From Anaspis maculata (Eukaryota; Arthropoda; Insecta; Coleoptera; Scraptiidae), in the NCBI GenBank assembly GCA_949128115.1, contig OX421962.1, positions 102,392,836 through 102,456,835 on the forward strand: 64,000 bases of DNA, read 5' to 3'. Within the stretch, counting starts at the first letter, position 1. The number at the start of each line of letters is the position of its first letter. Below the pieces are notes generated by a model. The model was not told the origin of the DNA, searched no databases, and worked only from the letters and a program-made list of their open reading frames with translations. Of this stretch, positions 1 through 63,286 are shown one piece after another. Made by a program: the position numbers and the translations under genes.

Positions 1-3000
1 ACCCTCGGGCTGCTATATACCTTTTGGAGCATTGTTCCTTTGACGGGACGGTCGTTATAACAAAACCCGTAATTCAAGAACCCATACTAGCACTCTGTTA
101 CTCAGTCTGACGTGGCGCAGCTTGTGCCCGTAATGCCGAGAAAGAATAAGAAATTTAATTGTGTGGCATTATTTCCGTAACATTATTTCCAGTCGGCAAT
201 AATCCCAATAATTTACTCTCTTAGTAGTTGTGTGTGCCCCGGTGGTTGACTTGAAGAGGATTATTTGTATCCATCCGGCTGGGGAGGCCTGATTGCATGT
301 TATTATTCTCACTATACGCTTGTGGCCGGCGAATAGGTATACACTACTGGAGATTTCTGAAGGTCTTTGGGATTTATAACGAGACTGATTGAAACAGGAC
401 TATGGAACAGAACTTTGAAGAGAACCAGAGAACAATAATCCACCCATTTATAAACTAATCTGTATCGCCCCCAAGAGACTCAATCAAATAGCAGCAATAC
501 AATCAAATTATATTCATCCTTCATCTGTGAGCACCAGTAGTTGATTTGGTAATTTAGACTCGAGCTTAGACCGAAAAATAGTCACGCACGCATTCTCTTC
601 TGTCGCCTCTCCTAGTTAATTATCCTAATTCCAGACATTCCTGTTATCATGCATCCTGTCGTGTAGGTGCTCAATTAACTAAATCTACCAGAAGCAAGAA
701 TTATGTCAAGATGTTAGATTACGCAGCACTGAAACCATCAAAGACTAAAGTGGCTACATTTCTCACGTTATCTCTGACTTTTTTTTTCGATTTCATTTAC
801 TTGAAGTTCCCACTTATTTTCAAACGTGTTTGGCAACAATTCAAGTGGATGTTAGTTACTGTTTACTCTTTTACTGTTTTCAAATTATGTAAACAAAGCT
901 TTTCTAATTTTTGTTGTATCATACGCCCAATAATAGGGTTCGGAAATCCTTTGGAGCGAAAAGTGAATTGCGGACGTAACTCCGTGTTTCTCGATTGGAA
1001 GTAATTATGCAGTTTATGTTTTCCGGCTCTGAGCCGTGGCTCTATTCGTCCACGGGACAAGCAGCTAGCAGCAGGGAATTATGCAGTAATCCGGCGTAAT
1101 TCCAGGCCCAACAATGCAGGTAGAGTGCAGGAGTACGGGGGAATAATTGCCGGCAGCATGCTGCACCCAGTGCACGCGTGTATAACTGGTTGCATAAGTC
1201 AGGCATGGTGATCACTTCTTGCATTGCTCTTGCCTGCTAATTACTAGAATTTTCAATTGAATGGCTCATTTTAAATACACTGGAACGTTTGCACGCCGAC
1301 TGAATGAGATTTATGATTTTAAAAGTTTGATATTCACCATTTTCAGTGCTAATTTCATCATCTTTGATGTGCCTAGAATCCGTATAGTGTCTAGGTCTAA
1401 GATAAGTTGCGGGGGTCTTTAACATGATAATTGGGACTTCCAAGATATTTATTGAGCATGGAATGATATTTAGTGTATAGAATTTCAACATTGACTTCGA
1501 GCGCTGAGGTTATATCTCGGTCTTCTCGGGAGCTGATCTGGTATTTCTCAATCATCCTGCGCATAATTTTCAGTTATCTTAGAGCGGATATTTATTTTCA
1601 TTACCTAATAAAGTTCCTTGGATTACATTAAACGGCAAGTGAATGGCAACAGGTGTCTTTCCACCTTCAAATAAAATTATTCCTTCAAATTACTCTGCTA
1701 TTCGTCTGATATCTTATTAGGCGCTTGAAGAGTCCTTACTTGACGGATCGATTCTGGATTGTGGATATTTTTCGTGAAGTTGATGAAACATAGCTCCGCC
1801 TGGCAAGTAGGCCTCGGATTTGGGCCCATTGTACCACATTTCCAAACCAGCCGGACTTACCGAGCCGCAATGTTATGCTTGGATGCTTGGTCTATTCAAG
1901 CACTGAAACCGCCAAGCGCCCGGTATACGGGACTTCCGCCAGACATTTTGTAAAAAGTGTCAGATACTCCTATAACTTTATGTGAACAGTCTATGGTGGA
2001 GCGCTGGACAAATTCCATTTCAAAAATTCAAAAAAATTGAAGGAAACAGCAGGGAATCCACAAAAAATAGTGACTGCTGACCCTTCAAGCAAGTTGCTTT
2101 ACAATACAGTAAAAGTATATCTTATGTGGCAAGTGAATAAATCGTAAATCCGATGAGATAATGTATAATATTAACTGAGTTATCTACCTCATATTTCTAC
2201 CAAATTTTATAGCAAATCCTTATTTTAAATTTTGAATATGGCAAGACAGTTTCCCGAGCACTGAACCAAAAATCGAAATGTTCAATATCCCTCCCCTGGC
2301 ATATTTGGCTCTGAATTTTCCGTTGATCAATTTAGCAGTTTTCACAAATCGTTTTCTTTCAGTCGTTGTATGTAGTGTTGCAACCCAGGAAAAGTTCGGT
2401 TGAAAAGTTGATGGAAAATTTGAACGGGCAGGCAATGGTTTTACTTGCCCAATTTTTTTTTAAATGTGAACTTCAACACCCTTTTCATTGTAATTATGAC
2501 CTAATTTTTTGTTAACGCAAGGTACTTTGGCGAACTAATAACTCAATTTTTCCAAATTTTCCAACTTTCCCGAACATTTTGAAAAGTTTGCTGAACATTT
2601 CAACGATTTAAACTTTTCATGGAAAGTTGCAACCCAAGTTGTATGTCGTTTCTCGAAGAAGTTGCAGTGTCTCTTTTACGCTTCCCTACATTGTTACACG
2701 CCAACCATTATTACGCTTGGAAATATTGCAGGTACTTCGCTTTTATCCGCTCGCTACCACTTCGCATTCCAATTCATTACTGCTCGTGAGGTGACGATTG
2801 AAGCCTTATATAGTCATCTAACCGACTAATTCATCTCGAATGTTCCATGCATTCTCCAGCAGTTTCCATAGTGATCCGACATACGGTTTCCATACGACTC
2901 CCGGAAAATCTTCCACGTTACCCGTATAATTCTGCCGTGCTCTAGAACGAGCGCCTCTGCCAAAATGAACAGATGTGTCTTGATCAAGCGTTGAAGGTTC

Positions 3001-5193
3001 CCAATACACAATATTGCGCGGAAGTGGCGCTCCGACACGGATGTCATGCGAACTAAGAAAACGGTGACAAGTTATCATCGCGCATGTTCAGGGCCGCTAT
3101 TCTTGAATCGTGTGAGAAAAGTCCCTGGGAGTTTTATATAATCCGTACTACATTTCTGTAGCGAAAGTTGCCTGAAAACCACGATTTTAGGCAACATTCG
3201 CTACATCAGTGTACTGCGGAATGTATTTTACTCCCAGGGACTTTTCTCACACGATTCAAAAATAGCGGCCCAAAAATCGACAATGACATTGATTTCAGTG
3301 TTTGACGTTGACGTTTTGTACAGTTCTATCAGCAACTTGTGAAGTCTTCCGATTTAAAATGCATATTCGGCGGTCGAAAAAGTGTGTGCCACTCAGAGGA
3401 CCGACTGTCGCCACACCATGCTGTCGTCAATACAATACAGCACTGATTAAATGAAATATCCCCAGATAATTTCGCGGTAAATTTGAATGTTATGGTTGAA
3501 GTGCTCCATGTTTTTTTTATTTCGTAATTTGGGGCATTTGGGAATGATTCCTAACATATGTGCTTTCATGAATAGGCTACTTCGTTTGGGCAGGTGCGCA
3601 TGCTTGAAGGCTCCAAATTTTGAAAACTTTCGTACACCTGTCAGTTGAATGGCAACGCTGCATGCTCTGTCTAGCCGCCTGACCAACAACTGGTCCCTGG
3701 CTGTCACTTTTGCACATACCGTGAATGCATCTCTTCGTAGCTTCTTTGAACTTCCTTCTCGGTACAGCCATTTTCAACAGGTTCTCTTCTTTCGTCAAAA
3801 CATGAGCAAATGAAATTTAGGTCAGGTAGAAACGAGAAGTGTGATCATAATTGTCACAAGTGACAGTTGGCGCCGCTGTCTTGTTGTTTTGAGCGCTGTT
3901 GCCATTTTCGTTGTTCCTGAACTTCCACAAATGATCATTGAACTTAATTTCAACGAAACATTCCCTTTGAATATAAAAAATGATATCTAACATTCAACCA
4001 AATTATTTGTGGAATTTTAGGGGCACTACAATATTTTTTAGTGTTAATTTTCAATATCGGTGTACGAAACTATGAAATTCGCGCCAGACATGCGCACTCA
4101 AAAAAACCGAAACGAAGGGACCTATAGGTTGCGAGGGTTACTCCTATTTTTCTATGTAACCACTTCTACTTGAAAACGATGCATAATCCATTGAGCTTAG
4201 TTTGAGAATCACCCATTTTACAGCGTAACATATGGAAGACTTAGAACGAATCACCTCGTTTTTTAGCGCATGCGCAGTAGCTGTAGCATGCGCTAAGCGG
4301 TCATGCAATATTGTGTATTCCAATCCATCGCGTATACTTCCGAAAATGTTCAGAGCTCCGCACCTGTATCTACACCGTGACCTAACGGATGGAAGAATCT
4401 AGAAAGATCGCCTGTTTACCAGAATGCACGGGATCTCCGCTCGTAACATTAATATAAACATAGTTTTTCGTTTCTCAAATTTTGACGTTATACATGCCCG
4501 TGAATTTGCATGATAACAAACCTTGCATCTCTCTCTGACATGGAATAAGCTGTATAGCTCTATCACTTTTCAAATCAAAAGTAGTGATGCAAACTTTGGC
4601 AACAGTGTGCTTTAAGCTGAGTGTGCCAAAAAACTGTTTGGTTAATTTAAAGTCATCGAAAGATACCCAGGCAGAACACAAATGAACTCGGTTAATAATA
4701 GTATATTATATACCAAGTTCCCAAAGTACTACTTTATGGCACTGAGTGGTGCGGGTTGTGAACCGAGCGAAGCGAGGTTTACATGCACCACGAGGTGACA
4801 TAAAATTGTTTATCGAATAGTTATCAGGAACTTTATTAGGAGATGAAAATAATTTACGCTGCTAGGCTCGAGACATTTTCCGAGTCTTGTTCCTAGCTAT
4901 CAATCAACGATTTTCTGGAGATAACAGTGCTTAGGTAATTCAGGTCACATGAGGGCTCCTGAATTTAGCCAATTTGAATTAACAGGAGCTTACTGTATTC
5001 GCAAATGTACTAAAAAAGGCCTCCTCATTGGTGCTTCAACTCGATACACGTTTGCCTGAAAACAGAACTAGGCACATCAGAATGTTACTTATTCAGGATC
5101 AGTCTTCATTACCAACTATTGATTGTAAATAATGTGAATAATGTAATTAATCATGCGAATATGTGAATGCTAAATATGAAAATTTGTTTGCAG
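1..5193. other. Upstream or first-intron DNA
   Basis: No exon could be recognised here. The AGAP N-terminal exon that should precede 5194 was searched for by eye and not found. Contents seen: one palindromic MITE at 3091-3271, a short hairpin at 4264-4295 with arms around GCATGCGC, and otherwise unremarkable AT-rich DNA. The listed short ORFs have no recognisable content. Confidence 0.5.
3091..3271. mobile_element. Palindromic MITE, 181 bp
   Basis: The left end GGGCCGCTATTCTTGAATCG pairs with the right end CGATTCAAAAATAGCGGCCC. The match continues inward through GTGTGAGAAAAGTCCCTGGGAG and its complement, leaving a loop near 3180. There is no ORF. A target-site duplication was not obvious. 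It is a non-autonomous DNA element of unknown superfamily. Confidence 0.85.
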
Positions 5194-54788
<49,595 letters not shown>

Positions 54789-55986
54789 AATTAGCCACTT
54801 GACGTGCAATATGACTGATTTTTACCTTAACTAAAAAAAAAGTAAACACGTAAAGTACTACTAGCACGGGGTCGCTCCACCTTTTGCTGCCCCAAGACTG
54901 TCATTGTTGAATCGTTTCTAAATTACCAATACCATTGATGTTTGAAAATATACAATTGCTACGACCCCTCCGTCGCGCTAACCTGTAAGGTACTTCCCAA
55001 AATTTGTGCTGTTCGATATGCGTTCATAGTTAAGACCTATGTTTGTATTAACGTTTGTAACCTCTGACTGGTCGCTATCGTACAAGTTAACGCGACGAGT
55101 GGTCATTGCAACAAGCACTTGCGTAAAAGAGCGACAAAACCCAAATATTTTTAGGTCTCTAGCATAATATTTAGCAAAGTGTTCAGTCGCATTAATGAGC
55201 GACTCGTCAAGTGTTCATAATGCCCTTGCTGATTAGAAAAGAAAATTATATTATAAATAAATAACAATAATCAATAAAACCATTGCACTGATTAATGTAT
55301 AAGTGTTCTATCCGGTGATCATCCCAAATGCTTGTAACAATCAAGATATAATGTTAAAGTAACCGTGCACGTTGTACTTAAAAGGTTTTTCTTTTTTTCC
55401 CTCTATTATTACCTTAGGCAATCTATTGATAAAACGTCAATTTTGCACCATCTACACTCAGTAACACTGTTGATATAGTTAGTTGTTCATGACTATGAAG
55501 TGAGTATTATTGTAATAAGTGACTACCTATATACAAATCTTTTATATGTGAATATTTGTAATATTTGTACCTTGTAACTGTAAATGAAACAAAGCGCGTG
55601 AAGAAAGAATCGTCTCATTGCAATCGATATATCTTGTTATTTATTTTTTGGTTTTGCAGAGTGTATTGTGTAGTAGTCGCGTGTGGAAATTTGTTCATTT
55701 AAGTTTTAAGCAGAGATACTCTTCTCTTTGTTATGTTTTTTCTCATGTATATAATTTCGCCAAAGATTTGTATCTATTGTTTTGTATATACCTAGCTAAA
55801 TTATGTACAGAAATTATATATGTTGTTCTTCCTTATATAAAAAAACGTTGATATTATAGAGTTGTGTTTATTTCCTCTGCCCTCTACCAGGTTGTTTTTA
55901 TGCTTCACGGTATGAATTCTTTACGAAGGGCCCACCCTGGAAGGGCTTGTTGTATTTGTTATGTAATGACCTTTTAACACAATAAA
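54789..55986 (+). other. CenG1A: Probable 3' UTR with candidate polyadenylation signals
   Basis: AT-rich sequence after the CenG1A stop codon with no convincing ORF. AATAAA occurs at 55256-55261, 55273-55278 and 55981-55986. Which one is used cannot be told from sequence; the first pair implies a 3' UTR near 0.5 kb and the last about 1.2 kb. The short ORF at 55618-55851 has no coding character. Confidence 0.5.
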
Positions 55987-56999
55987 GCTGGTGTTGAGCT
56001 TGTTGAACTCTGGAGAATAAGCCTACTGAATAATTACATTAGTAAGCTGACAGGCGTTTAGGGAATTGTGGGGATTAGTAGGGTTCTGGTGCAGTGAATT
56101 TAATGAGAGAAAATACGTTTAAAAAAAACAGCTCTATATTTTATTCCTACAACCGTTTAGTTCAAATACATCAACTTATTTAGTTTTATAAAAATGTAGA
56201 GATATTAGATACAAAAGTATTTTTAGATTTAGGTAGTACCTAAGCTAAGTGTTGGTTCTACTTGTAATGGTGCTTAATAAGAAGGTTGAGTCGACATCAT
56301 TGACTGCAGTAAACAATAATTATGTAATAGGTATGTGATTTACTACAATGAATGCATGAAGTACCTTTCGTTTCCGTGCGCTTAAAAGAAATACATAGAC
56401 AGAGGATTGGAAGATGTATCACAAAAATGTGGGTACAAAACTGAGGTTCAGTTTAGGTATAATTAATTATGCTTCTGCAGCAAACTGGTTCTAGGATTGA
56501 AAACTTGAATCTTCAAGACACTACTGTTGTCAACTCAAAATGTGGATCAGTTATGTGAACAAATTGAAAAGCTTGGATGATTTTACATTATTGACGACAT
56601 AAGTTGCCTAAAATAGAAATGGAAGACTTGCAGACGTGATTTTAAAATGTTTGTGAATAATTATTGTGAAAAACAGATCGGGACGAACAGGTTCAAGAGA
56701 TAGTTCCATAAAAGCAACTCCCACCTGCACTTTTGTTCCAGAACCACTTTGGGTGGTTCCTGGCCGCCTTGCTCCTTACTTCAAATTTGTCGCGCTAGGC
56801 TCATCAAGCTGTGAGTCAGAATTAGATACCTAATAATTGCTATTCAAGACTCCATCCAATACAGCCGATAGTTTGTTATTGCGATTATTGTCCACTTCTA
56901 GAATCTCTTTGTTTCTGATTATTGTTGATGGTTCAACGCTTGTTGAAGGAAGTCACACCATTAATAATTTTGTTCCTAGAACATGATAATTATAGAGCT

Positions 57000-58400
57000 C
57001 CAAGATAGACTTACGAAATAGGGCGAATGCCACCCGCTTAGAAAAGCAACAATAAACACGGTGTGGCAAGCGTTCAAGAATAAAATTATATTGAGATTTG
57101 GATGCTCAACCGCCATCATAACAGATAACGAACTGCAGTTCGACGAGAAATACCAGAAAATGGTGAAAGAATACGGGATCCAAAAGACTGGCATAGCTCC
57201 ATTCACGCCCCAAACGAATCCGGTTGAAAGAGTGAACAGAGTAATGAAAACGGACATCACTCAGTCCACAGAACTGAAAAATCACACAGAACCAGAGGAC
57301 CAAAACCAGTTGGATAAATTTTTACCTCAACTAGTTTTTGCAATAAACACGTCAATGCATGAGCTAAGCTAACCCAATTCTCAGCGTTTTCCAGTTTTAG
57401 ATGAGAATTGAATAGGCCTAGTCAAATCATGAGGGGAGGGCTTGCCCGAAGGGGATGAAATTACAGTTGTTGAAGATCTCAAACCAGTAAAAGCATACGA
57501 GTGAGACGACGACATATACACCCAAAGATGGCGTGTGGTAAGCGTTGAAGGATAAAATCATATTGAGATTTGGATGTCCAACCGCCATCATGACAGTTGA
57601 CGAACCGCAGTTCGACAAGAAATTCCAGAAAAATACGGGATCCAAAAGACTGACAGCTCTATCTACGCCCCAAGCGAATCCGGTTGAAAGAGTGAACATA
57701 ATAATGAAAACAGCCATCGCTCACTCCACAGAACTGAAAAACCACACAGAACCAGAGGACCAAAAACAGCTGTACAAATTTTTACCTCAACTAGTTTTTG
57801 CAATAAATACGTGCCAAATTATGAGGGGAGGGCTTGCCCGAAGGGTATGAAATTACAGTTGTTGAAGATCTCAAACCAGTAAAAGTATACGAGTGAGACG
57901 ACGACATACACCCAAAGATGGCGTGTGGCAAGCGTTCAAGGATAAAATCATATTGAGATTTGGATGTCCAACCGCCATAATAACAGTTAGTTGACGAACC
58001 GCAGTTCGACGAGAAATTCCAGAAAAATATACGAGATCCAAAAGACTGACAGCTCTATCCACGCCCCAAGCGAATCCGGTTGAAAGAGTTAATAGAATAA
58101 TGAAAACGGCCATCGCTCAGTCCACAGAACTGAAAAACCACACAGAACCAGAGGACCAAAAACAGCGGTACAAATTTTTTACCTCAACTAGTTTTTGCAA
58201 TAAATACGTCAACGCATGAATCAATTCAATTCTCAGCAGCATTTTTCAATTCTAGATGAGAATCTATGAGAATGGAAATTTTAGGGAGAGCTTGCTTGAA
58301 GGGGATAAAGTTACGAGTGTTGAAGATCTCAAACCAGTAAAATTATACTAGTGAGACGACGACGTACACCCAAAGATGGACCGACTGAACATGCCGATAA
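57000..58400 (+). pseudogene. Ty3/gypsy integrase relics, three tandem copies
   Basis: Three copies of an integrase segment follow each other, with the shared GTGTGG motif at 57061, 57531 and 57924 (spacing about 470 and 393 bases). Copy 1 is open from 57061 to 57372 and shows IITDNELQFDEKYQKMVKEY, PQTNPVERVNRVMK and KFLPQLVFAINTS. Copies 2 and 3 carry frameshifts and small deletions. Each is followed by a CTTGCCCGAAGGGGATGAAA-like tail. It is a different family from the - strand relics at 51-53 kb (DN.LQFD rather than DNGSQFVS). Confidence 0.8.
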
Positions 58401-58779
58401 GAATGGTGGATTGAGTTCCAGTGGCGGAAAATGGCGGCTCAGCACAACAAACTAAGTGAGAATGAAATAAGTAGTAGAAATGAACGACGTGGATAAAGTC
58501 ATTTAGGTTGATAATGATGAAGCTTAGGTGTTTAAGAAGGTCAAAGGTAAGGCATAAGGTAAGGCATAAGATAAACTGCCTCCGGAGTGTTGACCTGGAC
58601 GAGATTTTTTTCGCTCTGGAATCGGAACTAAATCACCTGGGGCGACCGTTGATATAAATAAGTTAGTCACAGGACTCACAGATACCTACTCGAGGTAAAT
58701 AAATGGGATGATATAGAAGAAAAAATCGAAGACGTGTCCAATATAGTTATTTGGTTGTTCAATTTTTTCATGCAAAATG

Positions 58780-60800
58780 TGAGGACCGAGGCCCCGGAGG
58801 AGAACGTGAAGCCCACCCTAGACTATGCCTTGGATCCGGACGAATATGATACCCACCACGTCTGAAGCAATGGAAAGAACCGTTTTACAGTCACGTCTGG
58901 AGTCTTTAAGTCGGGTCGACCAAAATTTGGGAGATGTAACGCTAGCATCAGAACCACACATCCGGCGGACGAAGGTGTCGACCCCGAGAGCAGGAATTCG
59001 TTGAGTTGATGGTCCAACGACCCATTGGGCGCGAGAGAAGCGGATGTATGACGTGCAGGTCCGAAGTTAGAAGAAGGGGAGGGAGCACCTAAAAGGGAGC
59101 TCGATGAGTTGGCTCCTAGACGGAACACGATGTATTACTTGACTAATTATTAATTCATTGATAAATACATTGCATTCACATTGGAAGATGTGCGTTTCCG
59201 TGATCACCAAGATGCCGATTGTTTGTCAGCAAACCCCGCACGAAGGGCACGGAAAAGGACGAGATAGAGCAAATGAAACTCCGACGCTGGTTGCATCTGG
59301 CTTAGGTACAGAGAAGGATGAGGATAAATTGGCATGGTACGAGAAGAAATTGAAGGCAAGCAAACAAACACAGGAGAACTATGTCGCGATATCGATCAAT
59401 GTATCTGGCACTCCCAAGTCGAGAGAAGGAAGAAGAAATCAAATGGAAGAGATGTGTACCGAAGGACCGGAAGAAGGCATTGATGGAAGAAATGCCTAAC
59501 CGCTATCATAACAGACAACGGACCGTAGTTCGATGAGAAATTCCAGAAAATGGTGAAAGAATATGGGAATTCTAAAGATTGACATAGCTCCATACACGCC
59601 CCAAGCAAATTAGGTTGAAAGAGTGAATCAAGTATTTAAAAGAGCCATCGCCAAGTTCTTTGTGGAGGACCAAAAACAGTTGGATGCATTTTTGCCTGAA
59701 CTGATTTTTGCAATAAATACGTCAACACCAAGGTCAACACATAAGTCAACCCAATTCGATGGAGTTCTAGGGATTCGCTGAGTCGACGACCCAACGACCC
59801 AGTGCACGCGATAGAAGCGGATGTATAAATGAACGGGTCCGAGGTTAGAAGAAGGGGAGGGAACACGGCAGAGAGGGTTTGATGGGTTGGCTCATAGACG
59901 AAATATTAGGTACTTAACGGGGTGGTTATTGATTTATCAATAAAGACATTGTGATGCTGATTGTTTGTCAAGGAACCCTGCGACGAAGGGCACGTAAAAG
60001 AACGAGATAGAAGCAAATGAAATTCCGACGCTGATTTCACCTGCGATGTTTACAGAAAGTGATAAGGATAAGCATGAGAAGAAATTGGAAGAACTTAAAC
60101 AAACACTTGAGAACTAGCCGCGACATCGAGTCCGCGCCGACGATCAACTGTATCTGGCACTCCCAAATCAGGAGAAAGAAGAAAACAAATGGAAGAGATG
60201 CGTACCAAAGGACCGAAAGAAGGCATTAATGGAAGAAAATAACGACGACCCTAGAGCTGGACACTTGGGCGGAGCAAAAGGTGTTCGAGAATGGCGTAGA
60301 AATATTGGCGTATAAATACATGAGGTCGTGTATGAGCTGTCAAAAGTATAAGCCGCTACAAGTAAAAACAGTGGAAAAAATGCGATTGCCGCAAACCCAC
60401 GCCCCATGGCACACGGTGTGTAATGGATCTTAACGGGTCGTTACCTTGCTCAAGTAAAGACATTACACCTGCTTGTATTTCAAGATAAATCCACGAAATG
60501 GGTCGAATGCGCTACGAAAAGCGACAGCAAACACCGTGTGGCAAGCGTCCAAGCGTTTATAAATTCATATTGAGATTTGAATGCCCAACCGCCATCGTAA
60601 CACACAACGGACTGCAGTTCGATAAGAAATTCCAGGAAATGATGAAAGAACACGGGATTCAAAAGATCAACATAGCTCCGTATACACCTCAAGCGAATCC
60701 TGGTGAAAGAGTGAATAAAGTATTAAAACAGCCATCGCAAAGTTCTGTGAAGAGGACCAAACGGAGGAAAAATGAGACGTGTTCCCTCCCCGCTGAGAAG
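58780..60800 (+). pseudogene. Ty3/gypsy RNase H-integrase relics, two duplicated blocks
   Basis: Two blocks share the order DADCLS.NP (59211 and 59951; end of the RNase H region), an acidic/basic linker (YEKKLEELKQTLEN-like) and integrase pieces. The second block reaches an HHCC-type finger (YMRSCMSCQKYKP at about 60320-60360) and DNA like the integrase core at 57-58.4 kb (60498-60760, PYTPQANPGERVNKV). A shared non-coding part, AGAAGGGGAGGGA at 59068 and 59850, precedes each block. Stops and frameshifts throughout; no LTR located. Confidence 0.75.
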
Positions 60801-62035
60801 GCTTGATGTTCCAAGAGCCTTTTCAGGTACTCAGTTATTTCTTTTTTGATCATGTGATTTTTGGGACTAAATGTAGTCCTGGTACAACACCGTTAACCTC
60901 ATCTTCTATTTTAATCACCTAGCGCTAGCGCGGGGACCGAGACTATCTATCATAGATCCTGATCCTGATTCTTCCATTGTCTCCAAAGCCAAACGGACAT
61001 CGTGTTTTGTCTTTAAAAACACAAACGGTGTTGCCTCCGTGGACTACGGTAGTCGTGGCAATAGTGACTGGATTTAATTTCATTTTTCAAAACTGTTCAT
61101 TTGGTGGAAACACGCTTGAAAAGTTCACTCGAGGTTCCACTGGAAGGTGTCCAAAATCAATCTCGAGGTGGTTTCTTGACGGGTCTCTCGTAACTGCTCC
61201 TCAGTACTATAAAGACAACGGTCAGTGGAGTCGAGAATGATCATGAGAGCGCCACCCGTACGTCAAATACCCCAAGAAAAAAGTAAGTCTGACGCGTGAG
61301 CTTTCACAGGTGCAGACAGTGTTTTTTGTAGAAAACTGAGCGTGTCACGCGTCGAAATGCGATTCGAGTGTCGTAGAGCAATGCAGGTGTCGTCTTGAGA
61401 CCAAACCGTACCACAGCCCAAACGCAATTCACGGAAATATTTTGAATTGCTGATTTTTTTTGGCTGGAACAAAAAAAAGTGTCGCTGCTTCCACTGCATT
61501 TTTTTTTGGGACGACGGTATCAGATTTTTTCGATACGAACAATTGGCGCCACTCCAGTCTTCGCCGCTTTGACGTTTGAATATGTACAGAATAATTTTGT
61601 TCTGAAATTCCTTTTACCAATTTCACTCTGTACAAGGTAAAATAGGCTAGGTGGCTGACGGCTTGCTATCGGCCCTAATACAATATAACTATAAGTACAT
61701 CTTCGCACTAACTTTTGAAGTTGACAACAGAGATTTTTGTATTTTGCAACGTAGGCAAGTAGGTAGGTGTGAAAAGTATATTTAAAGTTCCAGCTGAAGA
61801 GAAAGATTATTTTAAAATTATTGGCACTGCATTTTTAACAATGCGTTTGATAAGTCAATTAAATTCAACACGACAGGTTATCAGCATCAGCAAACATTCA
61901 CAAATTGATGATATTTGACTCTGATGATGATAATTATATGAAACGCGATTTGACTTTATCACCAAATGCATTGTATTCAACACAAATGGCAATTTTCATG
62001 ATATTAATGAACTTAAAATCACATTCACAGTCATA
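60800..62035. other. Downstream DNA without assignable feature
   Basis: AT-rich, no coding-like ORF. A CACTCTGTACA sequence at 61624 resembles the end of a CAGGGTG-type element, with no partner that I could find. Confidence 0.4.
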
Positions 62036-63284
62036 CCGGGTGGGCCATAATAAACCGGAATACTTTTTTTTGCCTATAAAATTTTTATTCCATGACCGAT
62101 TTTGACAGGAATGGTACCAACGGAAAGCCAATAGACTAGGTCGTACACCACAAAAGTCAAAATGGTCGTCACTTCAAAATTTAAGATGGCGGAAATGTTT
62201 GAATATACACCTTCTTTTGTTTTCGTTCTTTTTGTTCAAAAGTTATGAAAACTGTGAGAACAACAAAATAATCGAAAATAATGGAGTTTTTTTTCTGACA
62301 ATTCAAGACCATTTCGAGCTTATTCGGTCCATTCGTTCTGGATTTATAGCGAAATTAAAAAAGGCCCACTTCACATGTTCTGACCAGAAATGATGGATTT
62401 AAATTTTGGTTTCCTGCCTCCCAAATTTTTGTTTTTCGGGGCCGATTCCACAAAAATTGGTGTCAATGGATACCCAATAATTACCTAAATGAGTTTGATG
62501 GACAATATCATGGCGCTCAAAAGAACTTTTGTTGAATCGGCCCCGAAAAACAAAAATTTGAGAGGCAGGAAACCAAAATTTAAATCCATCATTTCTGGTC
62601 AGAACATGTAAAGTAGGCCTTTTTCAATTTCGCTATAACTCCAGAACGGATTGACTGAATAAGCTCGGAATGGTCTTGAATTGTGAGAAAAACTCCATTC
62701 TTTCCGATTACGTTGTTGTTTTCACAGTTTTCATAACTTTTGAACAAAAAGAACGAAAACAAAAGAAGGTGTATGTTCAAACAATTCCGCCATCTTGAAT
62801 TTTGAAGTGACGGCCATTTTGACTTCTGTGGTGTACGACCTAGTCTATTGGCTTTCCGTTGGTACCATTCCTGTCAAAATCGGTCTGAAAATAAAAAAAA
62901 TTTAGGCAGGAAACCAAAATTTAAAGCCATCATTTCTGGTCAGTACATGTGAAGTAGGCCTTTTTTAATTTCGCTATAACTCCAGAACGAATGGACCGAA
63001 TAAGCTCGGAATGGTCTTGAATTGTGAGAAAAACTCCATTCTTTCCGATTATTTTGTTGTTTTCACATTTTCGATAACTTTTGAACAAAAAGAACGAAAA
63101 CAAAAGAAGGTGTATATTCAAACATTTCCGCCATCTTGAATTTTAAAGTGACGGCCATTTTGACTTTTGTGGTGTACGACCTAGTTTATTGGCTCTCCGT
63201 TGGTACCATTCCCGTCAAAATCGGTCAGGGAATAAAAATTTTATAGGCAAAAAACCGTATTCCGGTTTATTATGGCCCACCCGG
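62036..63284. mobile_element. Foldback with tandemly duplicated right arm, 1.25 kb
   Basis: CCGGGTGGGCCATAATAAAC and GTTTATTATGGCCCACCCGG are perfect inverted ends, TA outside both. The left arm runs to about 62455 and pairs with 62525-62885. The arm is then present a second time, in the same orientation, at 62905-63284, and only this outer copy reaches the terminal inverted repeat. Each arm holds a diverged copy of the same 63-64 codon frame (62199-62393 +, 62589-62780 -, 62930-63121 -), which is repeat structure and not a gene. Confidence 0.88.
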
Positions 63285-63286
63285 TA

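Noticed and set aside
62199..63121. Three similar 63-64 codon frames (one +, two -)
   Set aside because: They are the same stretch in three arms of one foldback, equally open because of arm duplication, with no domain.
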